DNA of 34,042 bases from Planctomycetaceae bacterium (GCA_021732415.1 JAKFVC010000096.1:1-34042), one strand, 5' to 3'; shown: positions 17,340 through 26,847, counted from the first letter of the stretch. Numbers and translations are program-made. The notes: generated by a model from the letters alone, not told the origin.

Positions 17340-17497
17340 GCTGAGAAACACATTTACCCATCAATAATTGCCGCGGTGAGGCCAAAGCGCACGCACATTT
17401 TGCAGTTTTTGTGAAGAATTCCAAAAATCGGCTGGAAAGGGCTGTGAGATTGTGACTTACGGCCTGATTTCGCTTCAGTCATGAGTCCCATCGATCC

Positions 17498-17545
17498 CAT
17501 AAGTCCCATCATTTCATGGGACGGATAAGACTTACGGGACTTATG
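17498..17545. repeat. Hairpin just downstream of the ECF sigma gene
   Basis: CATAAGTCCC (17498-17507) and GGGACTTATG (17536-17545) are exact complements, with a second small hairpin GTCCCAT/ATGGGAC inside (17503-17522). It lies 10 bases past the sigma factor stop and may be a terminator or RNA 3' end structure. There is no T-tract on the minus strand. Confidence 0.55.
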
Positions 17546-17554
17546 ACGAACGCA

Positions 17555-18181
17555 TCACAGCCATTCGCTGAGAATCCCGCGTTCGCGCAACCGCTGCCGC
17601 AAACGGCTGAGGCGTGCCCGCAGGACGCGTGCGTCCAATCCCAGTTCCGCGGCGACTTCCACCGTGCTGTATCCCGCGAGTCGCAATTCAATCGCCTGGC
17701 GGTCGGTGCCGTCCAGCCCCTGCAGCAACTGAGTGATGGAATCGTTGATCGCCGCGGAACCTGCTGGGTCGATCTGGGGACTTACCATTGAGGCCAGCAG
17801 ACTGACCGGACTTTCCGAACTTTCCACGATGTTCGGGGCAGAACTCAGGCGACGTTGTCGCTGGGCCTTGCGCCATTGATGGGCCACCTTGCGGCGGACA
17901 ACGGTCAGCAGCAGGGCCAGCAGTTGGTCCGAGCTATTGAGATCAAACTTGTCGTGCTTGAGTCCGAAGAGCAGGGTCCGATGGACTGATTGCGCGATAT
18001 CGACGGAATCGAGATGGGGACGCAAGGCAGGCCCCAAGAGGACGCGGGCGGTCAGCCGGACCCGGGCTTCGTAGCGTTCGACAAGTTGAGTCGTGGCCGC
18101 TGCATCGCCTTCACGCACTCGGGCCAGCAGTTCGGCGAACTGGGCGGTGGATTCGGGGGCATCCGGGATGGAGTCGGTCAT
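17555..18181 (-). CDS. ECF-family RNA polymerase sigma factor
   Basis: 208 aa. Sigma region 2 is at about 15-95 (LARVREGDAAATTQLVERYE, then DSVDIAQSVHRTLLFGL). A variable linker follows, then sigma region 4 with a helix-turn-helix (GYSTVEVAAELGLDARVLRA, about 168-187). This is a small group-4 sigma factor of the planctomycete type. Its gene is divergent from a Ser/Thr kinase with WD40 repeats, and ECF-kinase neighbours are a known planctomycete arrangement. I infer that the kinase controls the sigma factor or that both share a signal. No anti-sigma gene is adjacent. The start ATG at 18181 has no strong Shine-Dalgarno. Confidence 0.88.
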   Translation of the reverse strand: MTDSIPDAPESTAQFAELLARVREGDAAATTQLVERYEARVRLTARVLLGPALRPHLDSVDIAQSVHRTLLFGLKHDKFDLNSSDQLLALLLTVVRRKVAHQWRKAQRQRRLSSAPNIVESSESPVSLLASMVSPQIDPAGSAAINDSITQLLQGLDGTDRQAIELRLAGYSTVEVAAELGLDARVLRARLSRLRQRLRERGILSEWL

Positions 18182-18265
18182 TTTGTGCCATGCTGACCAT
18201 CTTGATACGCTCGGCGGACTGGTAATTGTACAATCGTGGTCAGAGCTTCACAATTGGCCGTGTAT

Positions 18266-18381
18266 CGTGGGACGGGTCTCCAGGCCCGTCCGTCCCCGTC
18301 TGAAATGAACTGATCTTCGAAGCAAGAAACCATTCTCCCGCAATCAGGGCTGGACTGACGGGCCTGGAGACCCGTCCCACG
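18266..18381. repeat. Inverted repeat, family C, copy 1
   Basis: CGTGGGACGGGTCTCCAGGC at the left is complemented by GCCTGGAGACCCGTCCCACG at the right. It occupies most of the sigma-kinase divergent gap and ends only 20 bases before the kinase start, so it may affect kinase expression. The second copy is at 31265-31362. Confidence 0.9.
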
Positions 18382-18388
18382 AAGGCTT

Positions 18389-18393
18389 GAGGA
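18389..18393 (+). promoter_or_regulatory. Ribosome binding site GAGGA of the kinase gene
   Basis: GAGGA lies 8 bases before GTG 18402. It favours this GTG over the in-frame TTG at 18387, which would overlap the site. Confidence 0.6.
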
Positions 18394-18401
18394 CTCGTCG
18401 C

Positions 18402-21400
18402 GTGCATCCGGAATCAGCGACTACTGCCGGGATCGAACTGCGACTGCGCCAGGCGTGCGCGGAGCTCGACCAGGGGTTGCGCGGCGGGCGAGATTGTCGG
18501 GCGGAAGAATTCTTTGCCGCTGCGCCGGAATTGGAATCTCAGGCCGATGTAGCGATCGAGCTGATCTACACGGAATTTGTGACTCGGCAAGAATTGGGCC
18601 AGCAACCGCAGCCGGCTGATTTCTGCCAGCGTTTTCCCCGCTGGAAAACCATCCTCGAAGAGCAGTTCCAGATTCATGCGCTAATGGCGGAAAGCGATGC
18701 GGTGATCTCGGCCCTGGCCGGTGGAGACCACATCGCACACGGTGACGATGGAACCTCGTTGTCGGATGATTCGCTGTGGCTGGGGCGATACGAGCGGGGG
18801 CGGGAACTGGGCCGCGGGGGAATGGGCGTTGTCTATCAAGCCCGTGATCGGCAGTTGGGGCGTTCAGTTGCCATCAAGGTCCTCCTGGCCGGACCCTATG
18901 CGAATCTGACCGATCTGGACCGCTGGCGGCGTGAAGCCGAGGCTGTCGCGTGCCTTGCTCATCCGAATATTGTGCAAATTCTGGAGATCGGCAATCACGA
19001 CGGCCGGCCGCTGATTGTTCTGGAATATGTGGCCGGGAAGAACCTGTCGGACCTCATTGCCGGGCAGCCTCAACCCGCGCAGTTTTCCGCCGAGTTGCTC
19101 GAAAAATTGTCGCGGGCCGTCCACTTCGCCCATCAACGAGGCATCGTCCATCGGGATCTCAAACCATCGAACGTCCTGCTGGCGGCGTCCGAGAATCGTG
19201 AGGCGGTCAGCCTGCGTCAGGGTGACGGAGAAACCGTTCGTTTCGAGCCGAAGATCACCGACTTCGGATTGGCCAAGCGGTTCGTGGGAGATTCCAGTCA
19301 GACTCGCACGGGAGCCTTGATCGGTACCCCTAGCTACATGGCTCCGGAACAAACTGGTGTCTCCAAATACGTCGGACCGGCGTCCGATGTGTATTCGCTC
19401 GGCGCGATCTTGTATGAGCTGCTGACCGGAAAACCTCCCTTCGAAGCGGAAACGGTACTCGAAACAGCGCGTCAGGTCGTGTGGGATGAGCCCACGCCTC
19501 CCAGCCGGCTGGTGCCTCGTGTACCGCGCGACCTCGAAACGATTTGTTTGAAGTGCTTGCGAAAGGAACCTTACAAGCGGTATGCCACGGCCGATGCTCT
19601 CGCCGATGAACTGGGACGCTACCTGACTGGCCAACCCATCCTGGCGCGACCGATTTCGATCTGGCAGCAGACGGTCCGTTGGGCTTGGAGACGCCCGGCG
19701 ATTGCGGCATTGATTGCGGTCAGTGTCGTGGCATTGACCTCGGTTCTGATGCTCAACTTGTGGCACACGGCGGAGCTGAAACAATCGAATCAGAGGCTGA
19801 CGGACGCCCTGACGGAAACCGAGTCGCAGCGTGCGCGAGCCGAACGGGAACAGGCCGAGGCGGAGCGTCAGTCCGAGCGCTACCGCGAACAACTCAACCG
19901 GTCGCAGCGTGGCTTGTTTGCCTTGCAGCTGGCGCAAGTGGAAACCTTGTGGCGGAACGATCCGGGGCGGGGTCTGGTGCTGTTGGAAGACACCAGCGTT
20001 TGCCCCGTTCATTTGCGAGATTTCACCTGGCGGTATCTCTATGGTTTGTGCAAGCGGGATCGCCTAGTGCTGGCGGCACCTCAACAAGAATTGAATTGGA
20101 TCGGGTTGTCTCCCGACGGCCGCCAGGCGGCAGCCATTAGAGCTGATCATCGCGTGCGGATCTGGAATCTGGAGTCTAACAAGCCGCAGGCCGTCGTCGA
20201 ACTGCCCCAAATTCTTTCCGCGACATCCCAACCGCTGCTGACGGCGGCGTGGAGTGGAGACAGTCAATCTCTCGTTATGGTCGAGAAAAACGGTGCGACA
20301 TCGATGTGGGATCTGGCACCAGCGGGTCGCCACGAGACAATTTTCCAGGGCGGTGACGAAGCAACCTGCGCGGCGATCACTCTCACTGCCAAACATCTCG
20401 CCCTGGGGCATCCTTCGGGCAAAGTCAAGGTGTGCGATGTGGTGGGGAAACAACTGACTCAGACGCTCGCCGCACATGAGGGAGCTGTGTTGAGTCTCGC
20501 ATTCAGTCGCGACGACCGCTGGTTGGTGACTTGCGGGATTGATGGCGCAATTCGAGTCTGGGATGTGGCCAGCGGCCAGCGGCGCGTGGAAGTCACCAAG
20601 GTCGATCCGGCTTTGGCCGCAGCCTTCTCGCCCGATGGTGCGTTGCTGGCGACGGGGCATAACGATGAGACCGTCAAACTGTGGCAACCGAGCGATGGCA
20701 GGCTGGTCGCAACGCTGAAGGGGCATCTCAGCGGCGTCATCTCGCTGAGTTTTTCCCACGACGGTCAGACGCTGGCATCCGGCAGTCGTGACTTGAGTGT
20801 CCGCTTGTGGGATGTCGCATCTCGGCAACCGCGAACGTCATTAACCGGGCATCGTAAAGCGGTGACTGCGTTGGACTTCTCAGCCGATGATCGCAGCCTG
20901 ATTTCGGCCAGTCTCGATGGGAGTGCCCTAGTTTGGGAGACGGTCACTCCGGCGCCATTTGCGGAATGGACGGGACATCGCGATCGTATTCTGGCCTTGG
21001 CGTTTTCTCCTGATGGCGCGATGTTGGCCTCGTCGTCCAAGGATATGACCGTCAAATTATGGGATCGGGCCACGGGGCAAGTCAGGCATACTCTGGAAAG
21101 AGTCCACCGCGTTCGGCGGATTATTTTTACTCGTGACAGCAAGCTGATGCTGACCGCCAGCGAAGACCGCAGCGTGCGTTTGTGGGATCCCAGCACGGGC
21201 CAGCAACTCGGAACGCTGACGGGACATCAGGGCCAGGTGTTTGGGATGGACCTCGCGCCCGATGAACGCACCGTGGTCACCGCCAGCGACGATCGCACGT
21301 TGCGGCTTTGGAATTTACCGGACAAAGATGTGCGCGCGGCGTTCGGAAACAATACCGACAGTACCGCGGCGGTGGTCTACTCGCCCGACAGCAAGCTGGT

Positions 21401-21869
21401 CGTCTCCGCGGGCGCCGACCATGCGATTCGCGTCTGGGATGTTGCCAGTCAAAAACTGCTGCACACGTTGACGGGTCATCAGGGCTGGGTCCACGGCTTG
21501 GCATTTTCGCCCGATGGAGCGACGTTAGTCTCGACCAGTTATGACGAGACCGCCCGGATGTGGGACACCCGTTCGTGGCAGACTCGCGAGGTCTTGCGAG
21601 GCCACACCAGCTATGTGATGTTCGCCGCGTTTTCGCCCGATGGTCAGACATTGGCCACGGGGGCGGGCGACCGTTGGTCTCCAGTGGAAGGAGAAGTGAA
21701 ACTCTGGGATGCGACCACCGGACACTTACGGGTGACCTTACACGGTCAGACGGGCCCCGTGGTATTCGATCCACACAGCCAATGCCTGGCGACCGGCAGC
21801 GAACTGGGAGTCATCCGGCTGTGGTCTGCCGTCTCCGCGACGAAGTCTACTATTTCAAAAGCTCACTGA
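18402..21869 (+). CDS. Membrane Ser/Thr protein kinase with WD40-repeat domain
   Basis: 1155 aa from GTG 18402. After an N-terminal region of about 130 residues common in planctomycete kinases comes a Hanks-type kinase domain: glycine loop GRGGMG (137-142), VAIK lysine 159, HRDLKPSN (250-257, catalytic Asp 252), DFG (Asp 287) and a GTPSYMAPEQ activation segment. All catalytic residues are present, so it should be active. A transmembrane helix (about 431-453) is followed by a charged coiled coil rich in E, R and Q (about 460-505). The remainder (about 550-1150) is WD40, with many blades of the form FSPDGATLVSTSYDETARMW, enough for two propellers. Topology suggests a cytoplasmic kinase and an extracytoplasmic WD40 sensor. 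It is divergent from the ECF sigma gene, and its 3' end overlaps the next gene by 20 bases. Confidence 0.93.
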   Translation: MHPESATTAGIELRLRQACAELDQGLRGGRDCRAEEFFAAAPELESQADVAIELIYTEFVTRQELGQQPQPADFCQRFPRWKTILEEQFQIHALMAESDAVISALAGGDHIAHGDDGTSLSDDSLWLGRYERGRELGRGGMGVVYQARDRQLGRSVAIKVLLAGPYANLTDLDRWRREAEAVACLAHPNIVQILEIGNHDGRPLIVLEYVAGKNLSDLIAGQPQPAQFSAELLEKLSRAVHFAHQRGIVHRDLKPSNVLLAASENREAVSLRQGDGETVRFEPKITDFGLAKRFVGDSSQTRTGALIGTPSYMAPEQTGVSKYVGPASDVYSLGAILYELLTGKPPFEAETVLETARQVVWDEPTPPSRLVPRVPRDLETICLKCLRKEPYKRYATADALADELGRYLTGQPILARPISIWQQTVRWAWRRPAIAALIAVSVVALTSVLMLNLWHTAELKQSNQRLTDALTETESQRARAEREQAEAERQSERYREQLNRSQRGLFALQLAQVETLWRNDPGRGLVLLEDTSVCPVHLRDFTWRYLYGLCKRDRLVLAAPQQELNWIGLSPDGRQAAAIRADHRVRIWNLESNKPQAVVELPQILSATSQPLLTAAWSGDSQSLVMVEKNGATSMWDLAPAGRHETIFQGGDEATCAAITLTAKHLALGHPSGKVKVCDVVGKQLTQTLAAHEGAVLSLAFSRDDRWLVTCGIDGAIRVWDVASGQRRVEVTKVDPALAAAFSPDGALLATGHNDETVKLWQPSDGRLVATLKGHLSGVISLSFSHDGQTLASGSRDLSVRLWDVASRQPRTSLTGHRKAVTALDFSADDRSLISASLDGSALVWETVTPAPFAEWTGHRDRILALAFSPDGAMLASSSKDMTVKLWDRATGQVRHTLERVHRVRRIIFTRDSKLMLTASEDRSVRLWDPSTGQQLGTLTGHQGQVFGMDLAPDERTVVTASDDRTLRLWNLPDKDVRAAFGNNTDSTAAVVYSPDSKLVVSAGADHAIRVWDVASQKLLHTLTGHQGWVHGLAFSPDGATLVSTSYDETARMWDTRSWQTREVLRGHTSYVMFAAFSPDGQTLATGAGDRWSPVEGEVKLWDATTGHLRVTLHGQTGPVVFDPHSQCLATGSELGVIRLWSAVSATKSTISKAH

Positions 21870-23073
21870 TCGGCTCGGCATCCAAGACCACTTGCGGAAT
21901 GCCAGTCGGTCCCATTCCGATGATTTGCCTGGGATCAACCCCGAGCGAATGATAAAGAGTCGCACTCAGTTCCGCCGGTGTCACCGGCCGAGTTGCCGGC
22001 TCGGCACCAAAAGCATTAGTTGAACCGACAACCATCCCAGGCTGAATCGGACCTCCAGCCAGCAGAGCTGACCAGGCACCGGTATGGTGGTCTCGTCCCC
22101 CGTGGCTATTAATCAACGGGGACCGGCCCATTTCACCGCACACTGCGACGACGGTCTCGGACAGCAGACCACGATCCGACAGATCATCCAATAGGCCACA
22201 CAAAGCCTCGTCGAGTTGCGGGCAGAGCGTTGTGCGGTAGTCGGCGGCGGTGGAGTTCAATCGCCCACCGTTGGCGTGCATGTCCCACGTGGTTTGATCC
22301 AGCACAGAACCAAACTGATTGATGGTGACCACCCGCGTACCGCGTTCGATCAGCCGCCTGGCCTGCAGGCACATCCGCCCCAGGCTATGAAAACCGTACT
22401 GCTGCTGCACATTCCACGATTCGCGTCCGTGATCGAGCACATGATTGGGAATCCACGTCATCGCTTTTGTCGTCGAGACTCCTGCAAAATACGGCGCGTG
22501 CCGCGGATTCAGCCAGACTGCGGACTGACCGTTACCATCGGCAACGAAGTCGTTGGTGAGCTGCCCTCCCAACACCACATTCGCTGGCAAATCTCCCGTG
22601 CTTCTGAGCGTTTGCGACAGCACCGAGCCAAAATGGGGCGCGGTTTCGCCGTGATAGAAGGAGCGGCCCGTCATCAGCAATTGCTGCCCCGCCGCGTGTG
22701 TCGCGGGGCCTGTGTGAGACAGGGAGCGGACCAATGCGGCCTGGTGCATGCGCTGAGCTATGCCGGGCAGATTCTCACTGATCCAGACACCCGGCACTGA
22801 CGTCGCGCAAGCTGGGTCGATATTTCGATATTCGACAGGCGCGTCCGGCTTGGGGTCCCAGGTATCAATCTGGCTGGGCCCACCCGCCAGAAAAATCATG
22901 ATGAGTTGTTTGGCGCGGCCTGGAGAAGGAGTCGATGCAGGCACCGCCGAATTCGCCAATCCGAATTGGGTGGCACAGGTCCACCCCAAGGCCCCTCCGG
23001 CCGCGGCTTGCAGGAAGGATCGTCGAGACACGTTGGATTCGGCACCACCTACGACTGTTGGCAAATGAGGCAT
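21850..23073 (-). CDS. DUF1501 protein with twin-arginine signal, second copy
   Basis: 407 aa from the ATG at 23073; the upstream extension to 23163 is rejected because it only delays the signal. A twin-arginine motif SRRSFLQAAAGGALGW precedes a hydrophobic stretch. DUF1501 hallmarks follow: LIMIFLAGGPSQIDTWDPKP, GPATHAAGQQLLMTGRSF, CGEMGRSPLINSHGGRDHH. GRDH is conserved. A short linker after the signal is rich in Ala, Pro and Ser. Unlike the first DUF1501 gene, no DUF1549/DUF1553 gene lies beside it. Its 3' end overlaps the convergent kinase gene by 20 bases. recG lies about 100 bases upstream on the same strand and is probably a separate unit or a read-through partner. Confidence 0.9.
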   Translation of the reverse strand: MPHLPTVVGGAESNVSRRSFLQAAAGGALGWTCATQFGLANSAVPASTPSPGRAKQLIMIFLAGGPSQIDTWDPKPDAPVEYRNIDPACATSVPGVWISENLPGIAQRMHQAALVRSLSHTGPATHAAGQQLLMTGRSFYHGETAPHFGSVLSQTLRSTGDLPANVVLGGQLTNDFVADGNGQSAVWLNPRHAPYFAGVSTTKAMTWIPNHVLDHGRESWNVQQQYGFHSLGRMCLQARRLIERGTRVVTINQFGSVLDQTTWDMHANGGRLNSTAADYRTTLCPQLDEALCGLLDDLSDRGLLSETVVAVCGEMGRSPLINSHGGRDHHTGAWSALLAGGPIQPGMVVGSTNAFGAEPATRPVTPAELSATLYHSLGVDPRQIIGMGPTGIPQVVLDAEPISELLK

Positions 23074-23176
23074 GTTTCGAGATCTCGAAGTATGTATAGA
23101 AAATGGACTATTTCTGTGACCGCCTAGAACATCACTTTCGCCACGGAGATGCGACCGTGTCAACCGTAGGATAGGC

Positions 23177-25270
23177 TTACCCCGACCGGACCAGTTCCAT
23201 TGGTGTTTCGAATCGATCCAGGACGCGAATCTTCAACATGGCCAGTTCGGGCTGATCGAGGCGTCCCGAATTGACGAGTTGGAAAGCCGCGGCGCGAGCC
23301 TCTTCTAAAACGGTCTGGTCTTTCAGCAGATCGGCGACTCGCAAGGGCAAGCTGCCGTGTTGCCGCGTGCCGAGGATATCGCCCGGGCCACGTAATCGAA
23401 AATCGGCTTCCGCGATCTCGAAGCCGTTGGTGGATGTTTCCAGGGCCAGTAATCTCTGCAGGGCTTCAGGCTTGTCGGTTTCCGTGAACAGGAAACAATA
23501 GCCCTGGAATTCCCCGCGACCAATGCGGCCTCGTAACTGATGGAGCTGGGACAGTCCGAAACGTTCGGCTTGAAAAATCACCATCAGGTTCGCGTTGGGG
23601 ACATCGACGCCAACCTCGATGACCGTCGTGGAGACTAGAACCTGGATCTGGCCGCTGCGAAAATCGGCCATCTGTTGAGCCTTGAGATCGCGATCCATCT
23701 GACCATGCACCATGCCGACTCGAAAACCCTGGAGCTCCGTATTCTGCAGCTCGCGATAGGCGGTCTCGGCACTCATCATGTCGGCCGTGTCCCCTTTGGC
23801 TTCTCCTTCTTCAACACGTGGGCAGACGACATATACCTGTCGGCCCGATTGCAGTTTCTGACGAATGAAATTCCAAGCTTTGCTGCGATTGCCGTCAGTC
23901 GAAATGCGGCTGGTGACGATCTTTTGCCGGCCGGGTGGCAGATCGGCATTGATAGTCAGGTCGAGGTCTCCGAACTGTGTCATACAGATGCTGCGGGGGA
24001 TCGGCGTGGCCGTCATCACCAGCATGTGAACGTTTTCGGTGCCGCTGGAGAAATGGGCTCGCTGCATGACGCCGAACCGATGCTGTTCATCCACGACCAC
24101 CAGGCCCAGCTTTGAAAATGCCACATCCTTCTGGATCAATGATTGAGTCCCCACGACTAGTTGAGCGGCCCCCGTATTGATCTGCTCCAAGGCCTGCAGC
24201 CGCTGTTTGGCAGTCAGGTTGCCGGTGAGCAGGAGACGCTGCACCCGGCTATGTCCCAGCAGGCGCTCGACTGTCTGCCAGTGCTGCATCGTCAACAGTT
24301 CGGTCGGGGCCATCAGACAGGCTTGATACCCGGCTGCCACGGCGACCAGCATCCCGTAAATCGCAATCGCTGTTTTACCGGCTCCGACGTCGGCCTGCAG
24401 CAAGCGCTGCATGGCCTGACCGGATGCCATGTCGGCGGAAATCTCGTGGATCGCGTGGTCCTGCCCTGCAGTCAACGTAAACGGGAACAAGCGTCGAATG
24501 CGGGCGTCTATTTTCGGGGTCGCCGGCAGACTGGGGGCCGGGCTGCGTTGTCTCCAGTACCGCCGCCGCAATGCCAGGGCGATTTGGAAATCGAGCAGAT
24601 CATGAAACACCAGGCTGCGGCGGGCTTCCTGAGCATCCAGCAAACTCTTGGGAAAGTGAATCCGGCGTAAGGCCTCGCTAATGGGCGCCAGATGCCACTC
24701 GGCTTGCAGCTCGGGGGGGATGGGGTCGGGGATTAACTCGGCAAACTGCTGGACGACCTGCTGCGCGATCCGGCGCATCTCGGACATCCGCAGGCCGTCA
24801 GTCAGACCATAACGTGGCAGCACGGATAGGGCGGACGAGGTTTCGTCATCGTCTCCGATAATCTGCACATCCGGATGTGAAATCTCCCAGCGCCCCTGGT
24901 TCCATTTCGGCTTACCGGAAAAGACCACTTGCTGGTTCGGTTGAAACTTCTTGAGCATCCACGGTTGATTGAACCATACGCCCCGCAGATAGCCATCGGT
25001 GCACTCGATGAGCACCCCGACCATAATCCGATTATTCTTGAGTTGCCGGTAGTCCTGATCCACCACACGGCCCACGACCGATTGAACGCGATCTTTTTCA
25101 AGTTCTTTAATGCTGCGGACATCCGTCAAATCCAGATAGTCGCGCGGCAGATACCACAACAGATCCTGGACCGTCCGCAGTTCCAGCTTGGCCAGTAATT
25201 CCGCTCGCTTCGGGCCCACTCCAGTCACAAACTGCAGCGAAGTCAGGAGTGGGTCTTCTGGGCCGGACAT
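23177..25270 (-). CDS. recG: ATP-dependent DNA helicase RecG
   Basis: 697 aa from the ATG at 25270, close to the usual RecG length; an in-frame TTG at 25348 is less likely. RecG remodels stalled replication forks and migrates Holliday junctions. The N-terminal wedge domain begins GVGPKRAELLAKLELRTVQD and includes an OB-fold. Helicase motifs are all present: Walker A ADVGAGKTAIA (about 293-303), DEQHRFG (394-400), TATPIPR (420-426), and the C-terminal motif V/VI region with QLRGRIGRGEFQGYCFLF. The C-terminal wrapping segment NGFEIAEADFRLRGPGDILG, typical of RecG and Mfd, follows. It stands just upstream of the DUF1501 gene on the same strand. Confidence 0.97.
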   Translation of the reverse strand: MSGPEDPLLTSLQFVTGVGPKRAELLAKLELRTVQDLLWYLPRDYLDLTDVRSIKELEKDRVQSVVGRVVDQDYRQLKNNRIMVGVLIECTDGYLRGVWFNQPWMLKKFQPNQQVVFSGKPKWNQGRWEISHPDVQIIGDDDETSSALSVLPRYGLTDGLRMSEMRRIAQQVVQQFAELIPDPIPPELQAEWHLAPISEALRRIHFPKSLLDAQEARRSLVFHDLLDFQIALALRRRYWRQRSPAPSLPATPKIDARIRRLFPFTLTAGQDHAIHEISADMASGQAMQRLLQADVGAGKTAIAIYGMLVAVAAGYQACLMAPTELLTMQHWQTVERLLGHSRVQRLLLTGNLTAKQRLQALEQINTGAAQLVVGTQSLIQKDVAFSKLGLVVVDEQHRFGVMQRAHFSSGTENVHMLVMTATPIPRSICMTQFGDLDLTINADLPPGRQKIVTSRISTDGNRSKAWNFIRQKLQSGRQVYVVCPRVEEGEAKGDTADMMSAETAYRELQNTELQGFRVGMVHGQMDRDLKAQQMADFRSGQIQVLVSTTVIEVGVDVPNANLMVIFQAERFGLSQLHQLRGRIGRGEFQGYCFLFTETDKPEALQRLLALETSTNGFEIAEADFRLRGPGDILGTRQHGSLPLRVADLLKDQTVLEEARAAAFQLVNSGRLDQPELAMLKIRVLDRFETPMELVRSG

Positions 25271-25429
25271 GAGTAACGATGTTTCCGATTGATTGAAACA
25301 GGGCGAAGGACGAATCCTGTGATGGCATTTCGCCAACACCCGATGCAATTCAATAGGATACCAAGTCTCGACCGGAGTGAGATCTGCTTGCGATCATTTT
25401 ACGTGCCGCGTGAAGCAGGCCGGGTACAC

Positions 25430-25446
25430 GGACGCTAGCAGCGTCC
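25430..25446. repeat. Short palindrome, family G, copy 2
   Basis: GGACGCTAGCAGCGTCC, arms GGACGCT and AGCGTCC around AGC, followed by GCCACGT. It lies in the 233-base gap between recG and the E2 gene. The other copy is at 11509-11523. Confidence 0.6.
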
Positions 25447-25503
25447 GCCACGTGGCCGATGCTGCCAGCTTCGGCGGAAGTCCCCGTCTTACGAGAACAA
25501 TCG

Positions 25504-26742
25504 CTAGACTATCAACGCGGGTGCCGGGTTGGAGATCAGCCGTGACAACGAATCGAGAAACCGTGCGGCGGGGGCACCGTCAATGATGCGATGGTCGAAT
25601 GTGAGGCTCAAGGTTATCCGGTCGCGCGGCACGATGTGTTCGTCGATGACGGCGGCTTCGCGAGTGATGCGGCCTACCCCCAAGATTGCGGCTTGCGGCG
25701 GATTCAACAGCGGCGTGAAGGCATCGACCCCGAACATTCCCAGGTTGGTCACAGTAAACGTGCCCCCCTGCAGTTCGGCCACGGCGATCTTGCGGGTACG
25801 GGCTCGTTCGATCAGATCGCGCGAGCGGACTGCCACTTGGCGCAATGTCAGGCGTGTGACGCTCCTCAGAACGGGGGCCAGCAAGGCTTGGGGAGTATCC
25901 ACTGCAATTCCGATGTGGACTTCGTCACTGATAATGATTCGCTCGTCGTCCCACCGCGAATTCACTTCCGGATGCATCTTCAACGCGACCGAGGTCAGTT
26001 TGACCAGAATGTCGGTCAGAGATGGAACGACCTCGGTAGGATCGCCCGCCGCCGCTTTGAATTGCTTGCGCAGTGCCACCAGGTGCGTGGCATCCACGTG
26101 AGTCGTCAAGGTCACCGCGGCCGTCTGTTGAGCACTCGCCAGCATGCGGTCGGCAATGGTCCGACGGGCATTCGATGCGGCTACCGCAGACAACTCGACC
26201 GCGGGAGCTGTTGGTGTGCTGGCCACCATGGGGATGGAGATCGATTCTTCAGCCGCAGCGCGAATATCCGCCTCACGAATGCGTCCCGCTGCTCCGGAAC
26301 CATCGACGTCAGACCAATCGACGCCCAGTTCGCCAGCGACACGACGAGCCCGAGGCGTGATCTTCTGACGGGAGGTTCCGGCGCCAGCGTTCGATTCGAC
26401 CACCGGTTCGTCTTCATCGACTTCCGTGGCGGGGATTTCTGCAGCCGCTGCGGCAGTCGGCGCGGTGACCGTTCCCGGTGTTCCATTCCACACTTCGCCC
26501 TCGGCGAGCAAATAGCCGACGGTGGCGCCGACGTCGATCGTGTCGCCGCCACGCGGGCCTGTGCTGAGAATCTTCAGCACGCCGGCGTCGGTCGATTCGA
26601 TATCCTGAGTAGCCTTTTCACCTTCCAGCACGAAGATGGGGTCACCGATGCGAATCGTGTCCCCGTCGCGCTTCAGCCACTCTACAAACACGCCTTGTTC
26701 CATCGTCCACCCGAGACGTGGCACGATAACGGGAATGGGCAT
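25504..26742 (-). CDS. 2-oxoacid dehydrogenase E2 component (dihydrolipoamide acyltransferase)
   Basis: 412 aa from the ATG at 26742, which has Shine-Dalgarno AAGGA 7 bases upstream. The N-terminal lipoyl domain (1-80) carries the attachment lysine in EGEKATQD (Lys 43). A flexible Ala/Glu/Pro-rich linker follows, then the peripheral subunit-binding domain (127-160, KITPRARRVAGELGVDW). The catalytic domain ends FDHRIIDGAPAARFLDSL, with the acyltransferase His 384 and Asp 388. E2 forms the core of pyruvate or branched-chain oxoacid dehydrogenase and transfers the acyl group to CoA. The upstream E1-beta gene is on the same strand. No E1-alpha or E3 gene is in the window, so the exact complex and substrate are unassigned; pyruvate is most likely. 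Confidence 0.93.
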   Translation of the reverse strand: MPIPVIVPRLGWTMEQGVFVEWLKRDGDTIRIGDPIFVLEGEKATQDIESTDAGVLKILSTGPRGGDTIDVGATVGYLLAEGEVWNGTPGTVTAPTAAAAAEIPATEVDEDEPVVESNAGAGTSRQKITPRARRVAGELGVDWSDVDGSGAAGRIREADIRAAAEESISIPMVASTPTAPAVELSAVAASNARRTIADRMLASAQQTAAVTLTTHVDATHLVALRKQFKAAAGDPTEVVPSLTDILVKLTSVALKMHPEVNSRWDDERIIISDEVHIGIAVDTPQALLAPVLRSVTRLTLRQVAVRSRDLIERARTRKIAVAELQGGTFTVTNLGMFGVDAFTPLLNPPQAAILGVGRITREAAVIDEHIVPRDRITLSLTFDHRIIDGAPAARFLDSLSRLISNPAPALIV

Positions 26743-26749
26743 GATGTCG

Positions 26750-26754
26750 TCCTT
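26750..26754 (-). promoter_or_regulatory. Ribosome binding site AAGGA of the E2 gene
   Basis: On the minus strand, AAGGA stands 7 bases before ATG 26742. It decides the start against the longer frame reaching 26817, which would translate the A-family repeat. Confidence 0.7.
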
Positions 26755-26771
26755 TTCTAAGTATGCAAATC

Positions 26772-26839
26772 GTCGCCCGACTCTCTGAGTCGGGAATGCG
26801 TTGTCTTCGCGGAGCACCCGACTCAGAGAGTCGGACTAC
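26772..26839. repeat. Hairpin repeat, family A, copy 3
   Basis: GTCGCCCGACTCTCTGAGTC at the left is complemented by GACTCAGAGAGTCGGACTAC at the right, with small changes at the ends and a loop of about 28 bases. It lies between the E1-beta and E2 genes, inside a likely operon, and could reduce read-through. Confidence 0.88.
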
Positions 26840-26847
26840 GGAAATCA

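Noticed and set aside
18864-20012. 382-codon minus-strand open frame
   Set aside because: It is antisense to the kinase domain, which has all catalytic motifs.
25591-26760. 389-codon plus-strand open frame
   Set aside because: It is antisense to the E2 gene, whose lipoyl, subunit-binding and catalytic motifs are unmistakable. The frame is a by-product of GC-rich codon use.
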